Shown here: positions 25,801-40,800 of the stretch, one piece after another
How the letters are laid out: the number at the start of each line of letters is the position of its first letter
How positions within the stretch are numbered: the stretch's first letter is position 1
Assembly: GCF_020382885.2 (NCBI RefSeq)
Contig: NC_058515.1
Location: 9,097,223-9,161,222, forward strand
Direction of reading: 5' to 3'
From: Scatophagus argus
Lineage: Eukaryota > Chordata > Actinopteri > Scatophagidae
DNA length: 64,000 nt
Notes under the pieces: model-generated
What the model was told of the DNA's origin: nothing
The model's input: only the letters and a program-made list of their open reading frames with translations
Database searches by the model: none
Program-made: the position numbers and the translations under genes

Positions 25801-28800
25801 AACACCTGTTCCAACAACTACAGCTGCAGAAACAACACCTGTTCCAACAACAACAACTGCAGAAACAACAATAACATCTGTTCCAACAACTACAGCTGCA
25901 GAAACAACAACACCTGTTCCAACAACTACAGCTGCAGAAACAACAACACCTGTTCCAACAACTACAGCTGCAGAAACAACAACACCTGTTCCAACAACAA
26001 CAGCTGCAGAAACAACAATAACATCTGTTCCAACAACTACAGCCACAGAAACAACAACACCTGTTCCAACAACTACAGCCGCAGAAACAACAACACCTGT
26101 TCCAACAACTACAGCCGCAGAAACAACAACACCTGTTCCAACAACAACAGCTGCAGAAACAACAATAACATCTGTTCCAACAACTACAGCCGCAGAAACA
26201 ACAACATCTGTTCCAACAACTACAGCTGCAGAAACAACACCTGTTCCAACAACAACAGCTGCAGAAACAACAGCAACATCTGTTCCAACAACAACAGCTG
26301 CAGAAACAACAACATCTGTTCCAACAACAACAGCTGCAGAAACAACAGCAACATCTGTTCCAACTACAGCTGTAGAAACAACAACATCTGTTCCAACAAC
26401 AACAGCCACAGAAACGACAACACCTGCTCCAACAACAACGGCAGAGACAACAACATCTGTTCCAACAACAACAGCTGCAGAAACAACATCTGTTCCAACA
26501 ACAAATGCGGCAACCACACCACTTGCTGTAACAATAACCCCTGCATCAACAACAGTAACACATGTGGCAACAACAACACCTGCTGCAACTGCAGTAACAA
26601 CAACAGCTGTGACAGTAACACCTTCCACAACAACAACTCAGGCAACAACAACACCTGCTGTGACCACACCTACCAATCTTGCAACTGCTGCACCAACAGC
26701 TGTGGCATTCACAACATTAAGGTTGACTTTCAGATCTCTTCGAAACACATTTACAAATGACTTGCGGGATTCATCATCGGCAGCTTTTAGAAATCTAGCT
26801 TCATTGATAAAGACACAGGTAAGTCTCACTTCCTGGAGTAAAATCTACTTCTAGTACAAAGACAGAATTATTTTATAGAAGCTCTAGCCTCTACACAAAT
26901 AATTGAAATGCTATGGTAACACTTAATAATTCACCCAGTGATTTACAGTGTATGGAGTGTAATTGTGCTGTATGAATTAGGTAACACTAAGATACTTACC
27001 TGTTCCTGCTGCTACTTAGCTATAAAGGGAAAAAAGCATGTCAGCACATTGCAATGAAGCCATTAGTTTTTCAGCACATTGATTTTGGACCCTGAGCAGA
27101 TCACACACACACACTGAGACAAAAGTAAACATTCAGAGTCAGCAGGAGAACAATGCAACAGAGTACAATCTGGCAAGTGACTTCAACCAAATTACCAGGT
27201 AGGGTACTGAATAATCTGGTGGAGTGTGGATAAATGAACCGGTCCTGAAGTAGTCTGGCAAAGGGTGGCATTGATGAGGAAAATAAGAAGCAGTTGTGCT
27301 GCAAGACTGGTGAAAGATTCAATCAGTAGACCACACCTAGCTCTGAATGGCATACACAATCAGAGACACATAGAGACAGCAGAAACGGAAAAATGGGGAT
27401 CAAAACATAAGGCAGGGGAAACAAATGAGAACACAAGGAAAACAAAGGGGGAAATGACAGAATAATGGCTGCAGCCTATCGAACCATTAATTATCTACAA
27501 ATGTTTAAAGTGTAGGAGTATTTTAAACAGACACCTAGTGACCCAACAAGGCCCAAAAACATGCCCCACACAGCAAAATATACACATATACATTAAATAC
27601 ATAAATAGGCCACTTACTCAAATTTCCAGAAGAAATAGATTGAGAAGAAAAATTGAGAAATAGATGTAAAAGGTGTTAAACACAAATTGTTTTCTGTTTC
27701 TGTAGCTTGAACCTCAGTTTCAAATGGCATTCCCTTCCTCGTTCAAGTCATTGGACATAGTGTCATTCAGGTAATGTTGGTAGACTCAGTACTTTAACAA
27801 TTTAAGAACAGTGTCCGCATTCTCAAATTTCATAATTTTTTTCAGAAATGGATCGATTATCACCGACATGAACCTCATTTTTGAAAGCACATCTGTGCCT
27901 AATGACACAAATATCACAAGTACATTGATCGATGCAGCATCAAACGTCACCAGCTTCGACGTTGAGAGCAGCTCCATCAATGTAAATGTCATAGGTAAGT
28001 ATACAAAATTGAGCGCTAATGGATCAAAAATTCAAAGACTGTACAACTATTTGTAAAATAAATGTTTTCTCAAAAACAGCAGCAACAACGACACCTATTG
28101 TAACAACAACAGCTGCAGAAACAACATCTGTTCCAACAACTACAGCTGCAGAAACAACAACACCTGCTTCAACAACAACGGCAGCAACACCAACACCTTC
28201 TGTAACAACACTGGCAGAAACAACAGCAACATCTGTTCCAACTACAGCTGCAGAAACAACAACATCTGTTCCAACAACTACAGCCACAGAAACAACAACA
28301 CCTGTTCCAACAACAACAGCTGCAGAAACAACAGCAACACCTGTTCCAACTACAGCTGCAGAAACAACATCTGTTCCAACAACTACAGCTGCAGAAACAA
28401 CAACATCTGTTCCAACAACTACAGCTGCAGAAACAACAACACCTGCTCCAACAACAACGGCAGAGACACCAACACCTTCTGTAACAACACTGGCAGAAAC
28501 AACAACACCTGTTCCAACAACAACAGCTGCAGAAACAACAGGAACATCTGTTCCAACTACAGCTGCAGAAACAACAACATCTGTTCCAACAACTACAGCC
28601 ACAGAAACAACAACACCTGTTCCAACAACAACAGCTGCAGAAACAACAGCAACACCTGTTCCAACTACAGCTGCAGAAACAACATCTGTTCCAACAACAA
28701 CAGCTGCAGAAACAACAACATCTGTTCCAACAACTACAGCTGCAGAAACAACAACACCTGCTCCAACAACAACGGCAGAGACACCAACATCTTCTGTAAC

Positions 28801-31800
28801 AACACTGGCAGCAACAACAACACCTGTTCCAACAACAACAGCTGCAGAAACAACAGCAACATCTGTTCCAACTACAGCTGCAGAAACAACAACATCTGTT
28901 CCAACAACTACAGCCACAGAAACAACAACACCTGTTCCAACAACAACAGCTGCAGAAACAACAGCAACACCTGTTCCAACTACAGCTGCAGAAACAACAT
29001 CTGTTCCAACAACTACAGCTGCAGAAACAACAACATCTGTTCCAACAACTACAGCTGCAGAAACAACAACACCTGCTCCAACAACAACGGCAGAGACACC
29101 AACACCTTCTGTAACAACACTGGCAGAAACAACAACACCTGTTCCAACAGAAGAAACAACAACCCCTGCTGCAACCACATCATCTGCTTCTACAACAACA
29201 GTAGCAGCAACATCAACAGCAGTTGCGGAAACAACAACACCTGTTCCAACAACAACAGCTGCAGAAACAACAACATCTGTTCCAACAACTACAGCTGCAG
29301 AAACAACAACATCTGTTCCAACAACCACAGCTGCAGGAACAACAACACCTGCTCCAACAACAACAGCTGCAGAGACATCAACACCTTCTGTAACAACACT
29401 GGCAGCAACAACAACACCTGCCCCAACAACAACAGCTGCAGAAACAACAGCTATTCCAACAACAACGGCCGCAGGAACAACAACATCTTCTGTAACAACA
29501 CTGGCAGCAACAACAACACCTGCCCCAACAACAACAGCTGCAGTAACAACACTTGTTCCAACAACAACAGCTGCAGAAACAACAACAACTGCTCCAACAA
29601 CAAGTACAGAGACATCAACACCTGTTGTAACAACACTGGCAGCAACAACACCTGTTCCAACAACAACAGCTGCAGAAACAACAACACCTGCTCCAACAAC
29701 AACAGCTGCAGAAACAACACCTGCCCCAACAACAACAGCCGCAGGAACAACAACACCTGCCCCAACAACAACAGCGGCAGAAACAACAGCAACACCTGTT
29801 CCAACTACAGCTGCAGAAACAACATCTGTTCCAACAACAACAGCTGCAGAAACAACAACATCTGTTCCAACAACTACAGTTGCAGAAACAACAACACCTG
29901 CTCCAACAACAACAGCTGCAGAAACAACATCTGTTCCAACAACAACAGCTGCAGAAACAACAGCAACACCTGTTCCAACTACAGCTGCAGAAACAACATC
30001 TGTTCCAACAACAACAGCTGCAGAAACAACAACATCTGTTCCAACAACTACAGTTGCAGAAACAACAACACCTGCTCCAACAACAACAGCTGCAGAAACA
30101 ACATCTGTTCCAACAACAACAGCTGCAGAAACAACAACATCTGTTCCAATAACAACAGCTGCAGAAACAACATCTATTCCAACAACCACAGCTGCAGGAA
30201 CAACAACACCTGCCCCAACAACAACAGCTGCAGGAACAAGAACACCTGTTCCAACAACAGCTGCAGAAACAACAACACCTGTTCCAACAACAACAGCTGG
30301 AGAAACAACACCTGTTCCAACAACAACGGACGCAGCAACAACAACAGCTGCCCCAACAACAACAGCTGCAGAAACAACAGCTATTCCAACAACAACGGCC
30401 GCAGGAACAACAACATCTTCTGTAACAACACTGGCAGAAACAACAACACCTGTTCCAACAACAACAGCTGCAGTAACAACACCTGTTCCAACAACAACAG
30501 CTGCAGAAACAACAACAGCTGCTCCAACAACAAGTACAGAGACATCAACACCTGTTGTAACAACACTGGCAGCAACAACACCTGTTCCAACAACAACAGC
30601 TGCAGAAACAACAACACCTGCTCCAACAACAACAGCTGCAGAAACAACACCTGCCCCAACAACAACAGCCGCAGGAACAACAACACCTGCCCCAATAACA
30701 ACAGCTGCAGTAACAACACCTATTCCAACAACAACAGCTGCAGAAACAACGACACCTGTTCCAACAACAGCTGGAGAAACAACAACACCTGTTCCAACAA
30801 CAACAGCTGCAGAAACAACAGCAACACCTGTTCCAACTACAGCTGCAGAAACAACATCTGTTCCAACAACAACAGCTGCAGAAACAACAACATCTGTACC
30901 AACAACTACAGCCACAGAAACAACAACATCTGCTCCAACAACAACGGCAGAGACACCAACACCTTCTGTAACAACACTGGCAGAAACAACAACACCTGTT
31001 CCAACAGAAGCAACAACAACCCCTGTTGCAACCACATCATCTGCTTCTACAACAACAGTAGCAGCAACATCAACAGCAGCTGTGGAAACAACAACAGCAG
31101 AGACAACAACACCTGTTTCAACAACAGCTGCAGAAACAACAGCAACATCTGTTCCAACAACAACAGCTGCAGAAACGACGACACCTGTTCCAACAACAAC
31201 AGCTGAAGAAACAACAACACCTGCTCCAACAACAACACTGGCAGCACCAACAACACCTGTTCCAACAACAACGGCCGCAGGAACAACACCACCTTCTGTA
31301 ACAACACTGGCAGCAACAACAACAGCTGCAGAAACAACACCTGCCCCAACAACAACAGCTGCAGTAACAACAACAGCTGCTCCAACAACAAATGCAGAGA
31401 CATCAACACCTTCTGTAACAACACTGGCAGCAACAACAACACCTGCTGTGACCACACCTACCAATCTTGCAACTGCTGCACCAACAGCTGTGGCACTAAC
31501 AACATTAAGGGTGACTTTCAGATCTCTTCGAAACACATTTACAAATGACTTGAGGGATTCATCATCGGCAGCTTTTAGAAATCTAGCTTCAGTGATAAAG
31601 ACACAGGTAAGTCTCACTTCCTGGAGTAAAATCTACTGCTAGTACAATGACAGAATTATTTTATAGAAGCTCTAGCCTCTACACAAATAATTGAAATGCT
31701 ATGGTAACACTTAATAATTCACCCAGTGATTTACAGTGTATGGAGTGTAATTGTGCTGTATGAATTAGGTAACACTAAGATACTTACCTGTTCCTGCTGC

Positions 31801-34800
31801 TACTTAAATGTAGGTACAAAGGAAGAAAGCTAGACTATGGCAAGCAATTGTTCGTTATCGAAGAAAAGAGTAATAAATTATCCTCAACACTTACCTTCAT
31901 CTATGCCTATATTACAAATGTACCGCTTACTCAAATTTCCAGAAGAAATAGATGGAAACATTGAGAAACAGATGTAAAAGGTGTTAAATACAAATTGTTT
32001 TCTGTTTCTGCAGCTTGAACCTCAGTTTCAAATGACATTCCCTTCCTTGTTCAAGTCATTGGAAATTGTATCATTCAGGTAATGTTTGAAGACTCCTTCA
32101 TTTTTTTAACTGTTTAATAGCAGTGTCCTCACTCTCAGATTTCAAACTGTTTGTTGTTTTTTCTTTGCAGAAACGGATCAGTCATCACTGAAATGAATGT
32201 CACCTTTGAAAGTGCATCTGTGCCAAACGACACACAAATTACAAGTGCGTTGATCAGTGCAGCTTCAAACGTCACCGACTTTGACATTGAAGGAAACTCC
32301 ATTACTGTGAATGTCATAGGTAAGTCAGCAAAACTGAATGCTAATTGGTCAAAATTCAATGACTGTGCAACTTTGTAAAACAAATGTTTTGGCCTAAACA
32401 GCAGCAACAACAACACCTTCTGTAACAATAACAGCAGCAACAACAACACCTGCTCCAACAACAATGGCAGAGACACCAACGTCTTCTGTAACGACAACAG
32501 CTGCAGAAACAACAACATCTGTTCCAATAACAACAGCTGCAGAAACAACATCTATTCCAACAACCACAGCTGCAGGAACAACAACACCTGCTCCAACAAC
32601 AACAGCTGCAGAGACAACAACAGCTGCAGAGACAACAACAGCTGCCCCAACAACAACAGCTGGAGAAACAACACCTGTTCCAACAACAGCTGCAGAAACA
32701 ACAACATCTGTAGAGACATCAACACCTGGTCTAACAACAACATCTGCAGCAACAACAACACCTGCCCCAACAACAACAGCTGCAGAAAGAACAACACCTG
32801 CTCCCACAACAACAGCTGCAGAAACAACACCTATTCCAACAACAACAGCTGCAGAAACAACACCTATTCCAACAACAACAGCTGCAGGAACAACAACATC
32901 TGCAGAGACATCAACACCTGTTCTAACAACAACAACAGCTGCAGGAACAACAACAGCTGCTCCAACAACAACAGCTGCAGAAACAACGACACCTGTTCCA
33001 ACAACAACAGCTGCAGAAACAACATCTATTCCAACAACCACAGCTGCAGGAACAACAACACCTGCTCCAACAACAACAGCTGCAGAGACATCAACACCTT
33101 CTGTAACAACACTGGCAGCAACAACAACACCTGCTCTGACAACAACAGCTGCAGAAACAACATCTATTCCAACAACCACAGCTGCAGAAACAACAACACC
33201 TGCTCCAACAACAACAGCTGCAGAAACAACACCTATTCCAACAACCACAGCTGCAGGAACAACAACAGCTGCTCCAACAACAACAGCTGCAGAAACAACA
33301 TCTATTCCAACAGCTACAGCTGCAGAGACATCAACACCTTCTGTAACAACACTGGCAGCAACAACAACACCTGCTCTGACAACAACAGCTGCAGAAACAA
33401 CATCTGTTCCAACAACTACAGCTGCAGAAACAACAACAACACCTGCTCCAACAACAACAGTTGCAGAGACATCAACACCTTCTGTAACAACACTGGCAGC
33501 AACAACAACAGCTGCCCCAACAACAACAGCTGCGGTAACAACACCTGTTCCAATAACAACAGCGGCAGAAACAACATCTATTCCAACAACCACAGCTGCA
33601 GGAACAACAACACCTGCTCCAACAACAACAGCTGCAGAGACATCAACACCTTCTGTAACAACACTGGCAGCAACAACAACAGCTGCCCCAACAACAACAG
33701 CTGCGGTAACAACACCTGTTCCAACAACAACAGCTGCAGAAACAACAACATCTGCAGAGACATCAACACCTGTTCTAACAACAACAACAGCTGCAGAAAC
33801 AACGACATCTGTTCCAACAACAACAGCTGCAGGAACAACATCTATTCCAACAACCACAGCTGCAGGAACAACAACACCTGCTCCAACAACAACAGCTGCA
33901 GAAACAACACCTATTCCAACAACAACAGCTGCAGGAACAACAACATCTGCAGAGACATCAACACCTGTTCTAACAACAACAGCTGAAGGAACAACAACAT
34001 CTGCAGAAACATCAACACCTGTTCCAACAACAACAGCTGCAGGAACAACATCTATTCCAACAACCACAGCTGCAGAAACAACAACACCTTCTGTAACAAC
34101 ACTGGCAGCAACAACAACACCTGCCCCAACAACAACAGCTGCAGAAACAACACCTATTCCAACAACAACAGCTGCAGGAACAACAACATCTGCAGAGACA
34201 TCAACACCTGTTCTAACAACAACAGCTGCTCCAACAACAACATCTGCAGAGACATCAACACCTGTTCTAACAGCAACAGCTGCAGGAACAACAACAGCTG
34301 CAGAAACAACGACACCTGTTCCAACAACAACAGCTGCAGAAACAACATCTATTCCAACAACCACAGCTGCAGGAACAACAACACCTGCTCCAACAACAAC
34401 AGTTGCAGACACATCAACACCTGTTCCAACAACAACAGCTGCAGAAACAACATCTATTCCAACAACCACAGCTGCAGGAACAACAACACCTGCTCCAACA
34501 ACAACAGTTGCAGAGACAACAACACCTGTTCCAATAACAACAGCTGCAGAAACAACATCTATTCCAACAACCACAGCTGCAGGAACAACAACACCTGCTC
34601 CAACAACAATAGCTGCAGAGACATCAACACCTTCTGTAACAACACTGGCAGCAACAACAACACCTGCCCCAACAACAACAGCTGCAGAAACAACAGCTAT
34701 TCCAACAACAACGGCCGCAGGAACAACAACATCTTCTGTAACAACACTGGCAGCAACAACAACACCTGCTGTGACCACACCTGCCAATCTTGCAACTGCT

Positions 34801-37800
34801 GCACCAACAGCTGTGGCACTAACAACATTAAGGGTGACTTTCAGATCTCTTCAAAACACATTTACAAATGACTTGAGGGATTCATCATCGGCAGCTTTTA
34901 GAAATCTAGCTTCAGTGATAAAGACACAGGTAAGTCTCACTTCCTGGAGTAAAATCTGCTGCTAGTACAATGACAGAACTATTTTATAGAAGCTCTAGCC
35001 TCTACACAAATAATTGAAATGCTATGCTAACGAATTAGGTAACACTAAGATACTTACCTGTTCCTGCTGCTACTTAAATGTAGGTACAAAGGAAGAAAGC
35101 TAGACTATGGCAAGCAATTGTTCGTTATCGAAGAAAAGAGTAATAAATTATCCTCAACACTTACCTTCATCTATGCCTATATTACAAATGTACCACTTAC
35201 TCAAATTTCCAGAAGAAATAGATGGAAACATTGAGAAACAGATGTAAAAGGTGTTAAATACAAATTGTTTTCTGTTTCTGCAGCTTGAACCTCAGTTTCA
35301 AATGACATTCCCTTCCTTGTTCAAGTCATTGGAAATTGTATCATTCAGGTAATGTTTGAAGACTCATTTTTTTTAACTGTTTAATAGCAGTGCCCAGTGT
35401 GATTTCAAACTGTTTATTGTTTTTTCTTTGCAGAAATGGATCAGTCATCACTGAAATGAATGTCACCTTTGAAAGTGCATCTGTGCCAAACGACACACAA
35501 ATTACAAGTGCGTTGATCAGTGCAGCTTCAAACGTCACCGGCTTTGACATTGAAGGAAGCTCCATTACTGTGAATGGCATAGGTAAGTCAGCAAAACTGA
35601 ATGCTAATTGGTCAAAATTCAATGACTGTGCAACTTTGTAAAACAAATGTTTTGGCCTAAACAGCAGCTGCTCTGACAACAACAGCTGCAGAAACAACAA
35701 CATCTGTCCCAATAACAACGGCTGCAGAAACAACAACACCTTCTGTAACAACACTGGCAGCAACAACAACACCTGCCCCAACAACAACAGCTGCAGAAAC
35801 AACACCTATTCCAACAACAACAGCTGCAGGAACAACAACATCTGCAGAGACATCAACACCTGTTCTAACAACAACAGCTGCAGGAACAACAACAGCTGCA
35901 GAAACAACACCTATTCCAACAACCACAGCTGAAGGAACAACAACATCTGCAGAGACATCAACACCTGTTCCAACAACAACAGCTGCAGGAACAACATCTA
36001 TTCCAACAACCACAGCTGCAGGAACAACAACACCTGCTCCAACAACGGCTGCAGAAACAACAACACCTTCTGTAACAACACTGGCAGCAACAACAACAGC
36101 TGCAGAAACAACACCTATTCCAACAACAACAGCTGCAGGAACAACAACATCTGCAGAGACATCAACACCTGTTCCAACAACAACAGCTGCAGGAACAACA
36201 TCTATTCCAACAACCACAGCTGCAGGAACAACAACACCTGCTCCAACAACAACGGCTGCAGAAACAACAACACCTTCTGTAACAACACTGGCAGCAACAA
36301 CAACACCTGCCCCAACAACAACAGCTGCAGAAACAACACCTATTCCAACAACAACAGCTGCAGGAACAACAACATCTGCAGAGACATCAACACCTGTTCT
36401 AACAACAACAGCTGCAGAAACAACAACACCTGCCCCAACAACAACAGCTGCAGAAACAACACCTATTCCAACAACAACAGCTGCAGGAACAACAACATCT
36501 GCAGAGACATCAACACCTGTTCTAACAACAACAGCTGCAGGAACAACAACAGCTGCAGAAACAACGACACCTGTTCCAACAACAACAGCTGCAGAAACAA
36601 CATCTATTCCAACAACCACAGCTGAAGGAACAACAACATCTGCAGAGACATCAACACCTGTTCTAACAACAACAGCTGCAGAAACAACAACACCTGCTCC
36701 AACAACAACAGCTGCAGAAACAACAACACCTGCCCCAACAACAACAGCTGCAGAAACAACACCTATTCCAACAACAACAGCTGCAGGAACAACAACATCT
36801 GCAGAGACAACAACACCTGTTCCAACAACAACAGCTGCAGAAACAACATCTATTCCAACAACCACAGCTGAAGGAACAACAACATCTGCAGAGACATCAA
36901 CATCTGTTCCAACAACAACAGCTGCAGGAACAACATCTATTCCAACAACCACAGCTGCAGGAACAACAACACCTGCTCCAACAACAACGGCTGCAGAAAC
37001 AACAACACCTTCTGTAACAACACTGGCAGCAACAACAACACCTGCCCCAACAACAACAGCTGCAGAAACAACACCTATTCCAACAACAACAGCTGCAGGA
37101 ACAACAACATCTGCAGAGACATCAACACCTGTTCTAACAACAACAGCTGCAGGAACAACAACAGCTGCAGAAACAACGACACCTGTTCCAACAACAACAG
37201 CTGCAGAAACAACATCTATTCCAACAACCACAGCTGCAGAAACAACAACACCTGCCCCAACAACAACAGCTGCAGAAACAACAACACCTGCCCCAACAAC
37301 AACAGCTGCAGAAACAACACCTATTCCAACAACAACAGCTGCAGGAACAACAACATCTGCAGAGACAACAACACCTGTTCCAACAACAACAGCTGCAGAA
37401 ACAACATCTATTCCAACAACCACAGCTGAAGGAACAACAACATCTGCAGAGACATCAACATCTGTTCCAACAACAACAGCTGCAGGAACAACATCTATTC
37501 CAACAACCACAGCTGCAGGAACAACAACACCTGCTCCAACAACAACGGCTGCAGAAACAACAACACCTTCTGTAACAACACTGGCAGCAACAACAACACC
37601 TGCCCCAACAACAACAGCTGCAGAAACAACACCTATTCCAACAACAACAGCTGCAGGAACAACAACATCTGCAGAGACATCAACACCTGTTCCAACAACA
37701 ACAGCTGCAGAAACAACACCTGTTCTAACAACAACAGCTGCAGAAACAACAACACCTGTTCTAACAACAACAGCTGCAGAAACAACAACACCTGTTCCAA

Positions 37801-40800
37801 CAACAACAGCTGCAGAAACAACAACACCTGCCCCAACAACAACAGCTGCAGGAACAACAACAGCTGCAGAAACAACGACACCTGTTCCAACAACAACAGC
37901 TGCAGAAACAACATCTATTCCAACAACCACAGCTGCAGAGACATCAACACCTGTTCTAACAACAACAGCTGCAGAAACAACAACACCTGTTCCAACAACA
38001 ACAGCTGCAGAAACAACAACACCTGCCCCAACAACCACAGCTGAAGGAACAACAACAGCTGCAGAAACAACAACACCTGTTCCAACAACAACAGCTGCAG
38101 AAACAACATCTATTCCAACAACCACAGCTGCAGAGACATCAACACCTGTTCTAACAACAACAGCTGCAGAAACAACAACACCTGTTCCAACAACAACAGC
38201 TGCAGAAACAACAACACCTGTTCCAACAACAACAGCTGCAGAAACAACATCTATTCCAACAACCACAGCTGAAGGAACAACAACATCTGCAGAGACATCA
38301 ACACCTGTTCCAACAACAACAGCTGCAGGAACAACATCTATTCCAACAACCACAGCTGCAGAAACAACAACACCTGCTCCAACAACAACGGCTGCAGAAA
38401 CAACAACACCTTCTGTAACAACACTGGCAGCAACAACAACACCTATTCCAACAACCACAGCTGAAGGAACAACAACATCTGCAGAGACAACAACACCTGC
38501 CCCAACAACAACAGCTGCAGTAACAACACCTGTTCCAACAACAACAGCTGCAGAAACAACAACATCTGCAGAGACATCAACACCTGTTCTAACTACAACA
38601 ACAGCTGCAGGAACAACAACAGCTGCTCCAACAACAACAGCTGCAGAAACAACGACACCTGTTCCAACAACAACAGCTGCAGAAACAACATCTATTCCAG
38701 CAACCACAGCTGCAGGAACAACAACACCTGCCCCAACAACAACAGCTGCAGAAACAACAACACCTGCTCCAACAACAGCTGCAGAAACAACACCTATTCC
38801 AACAACAACAGCTGCAGGAAGAACAACATCTGCAGAGACATCAACACCTGTTCTAACAACAACAACAGCTGCAGGAACAACAACAGCTGCAGGAACAACA
38901 ACAGCTGCTCCAACAACAACAGCTCCAGAAACAACAACACCTGTTCCAACAACAACAGCTGGAGAAACAACATCTGTTCCAACAACCACAGCTGCAGGAA
39001 CAACAACACCTGTTCCAACAACAACAGCTGGAGAAACAACATCTGTTCCAACAACCACAGCTGCAGGAACAACAACACCTGTTTCAACAACAACAGCTGC
39101 AGAGACATCAACACCTTCTGTAACAACACTGACAGCAACAACAACACCTGCTCTGACAACAACAGCTGCAGAAACAACAACATCTGTTCCAATAACAACA
39201 GCTGCAGAAACAACATCTATTCCAACAACAACAGCTGCAGGAACAACAACACCTACTCCAACAACACCAGCTACAGAGACATCAACACCTGTTCTAACAA
39301 CAACAACAGCTGCTCCAACAACCACAGCTGCAGAAACAACAACACCTGCTCCAACAACAACAGCTGCAGAAACAACATCTGTTCCAACAACAACAGCTGC
39401 AGGAACAACAACATCTGCAGAGACATCAACACCTGTTCTAACAACAACAACAGCTGCAGGAACAACAACAGCTGCAGAAACAACGACACCTGTTCCAACA
39501 ACAACAGCTGCAGAGACATCAACATCTTCTGTAACAACACTGGCAGCAACAACAACACCTGCTCTGACAACAACAGCTGCAGGATCAACAACATCTGCAG
39601 AAACAACGACACCTGTTTCAACAACAACAGCTGCAGAAACAACATCTATTCCAACAACCACAGCTGCAGGAACAACAACATCTGCTCCAACAACAACAGT
39701 TGCAGAGACAACAACACCTGTTCCAATAACAACAGCTGCAGAAACAACATCTATTCCAACAACCACAGCTGCAGGAACAACAACACCTGCTCCAACAACA
39801 ATAGCTGCAGAGACATCAACACCTTCTGTAACAACACTGGCAGCAACAACAACACCTGCCCCAACAACAACAGCTGCAGAAACAACAACATCTGTTCCAA
39901 TAACAACAGCTGCAGAAACAACATCTATTCCAACTACCACAGTTGCAGGAACAACAACATCTTCTGTCACAACACTGGCAGCAACAACAACACCTGCTGT
40001 GACCACACCTGCCAATCTTGCAACTGCTGCACCAACAGCTGTGGCACTAACAACATTAAGGGTGACTTTCAGATCTCTTCAAAACACATTTACAAATGAC
40101 TTGAGGGATTCATCATCGGCAGCTTTTAGAAATCTAGCTTCAGTGATAAAGACACAGGTAAGTCTCACTTCCTGGAGTAAAATCTACTGCTAGTACAATG
40201 ACAGAATTATTTTATAGAAGCTCTAGCCTCTACACAAATAATTGAAATGCTATGCTAACGAATTAGGTAACACTAAGATACTTACCTGTTCCTGCTGCTA
40301 CTTAAATGTAGGTACAAAGGAAGAAAGCTAGACTATGGCAAGCAATTGTTCGTTATCGAAGAAAAGAGTAATAAATTATCCTCAACACTTACCTTCATCT
40401 ATGCCTATATTACAAATGTACCACTTACTCAAATTTCCAGAAGAAATAGATGGAAACATTGAGAAACAGATGTAAAAGGTGTTAAATACAAATTGTTTTC
40501 TGTTTCTGCAGCTTGAACCTCAGTTTCAAATGACATTCCCTTCCTTGTTCAAGTCATTGGAAATTGTATCATTCAGGTAATGTTTGAAGACTCATTTTTT
40601 TTAACTGTTTAATAGCAGTGCCCAGTGTGATTTCAAACTGTTTATTGTTTTTTCTTTGCAGAAATGGATCAGTCATCACTGAAATGAATGTCACCTTTGA
40701 AAGTGCATCTGTGCCAAACAACACACAAATTACAAGTGTTTTGACCAGTGCAGCTTCAAACGTCACCGGCTTTGACATTGAAGGAAGCTCCATTACTGTG

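Noticed and set aside
19939-26628. A minus-strand ORF of 2,229 codons, rich in Val/Ala/Gly (VVVGTDVVVSAA repeats)
   Set aside because: It is the reverse complement of the Thr/Pro/Ala repeat in the + strand exon. ACA/GCT/CCA-type codons give no stops when read backwards. It has no signal, domain or splice logic of its own. The same holds for 28024-31617, 32394-34787, 35657-40015 and 5463-7073.
28019-28079. An in-frame ATG at 28019 that could start a separate gene at cassette 2
   Set aside because: It lies within the 85-nt intron between SEA-B 1 and PTS 2. There is no promoter or signal peptide before it, and the exon phases fit continuous splicing from the upstream cassette.
29451-39645. Many Leu/Gln-rich ORFs in other frames of the PTS exons
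   Set aside because: These are frame shadows of the ACA/CAA-type repeats (QQQLQKQ or LLLEQVLL patterns), scattered and overlapping the better supported frame.
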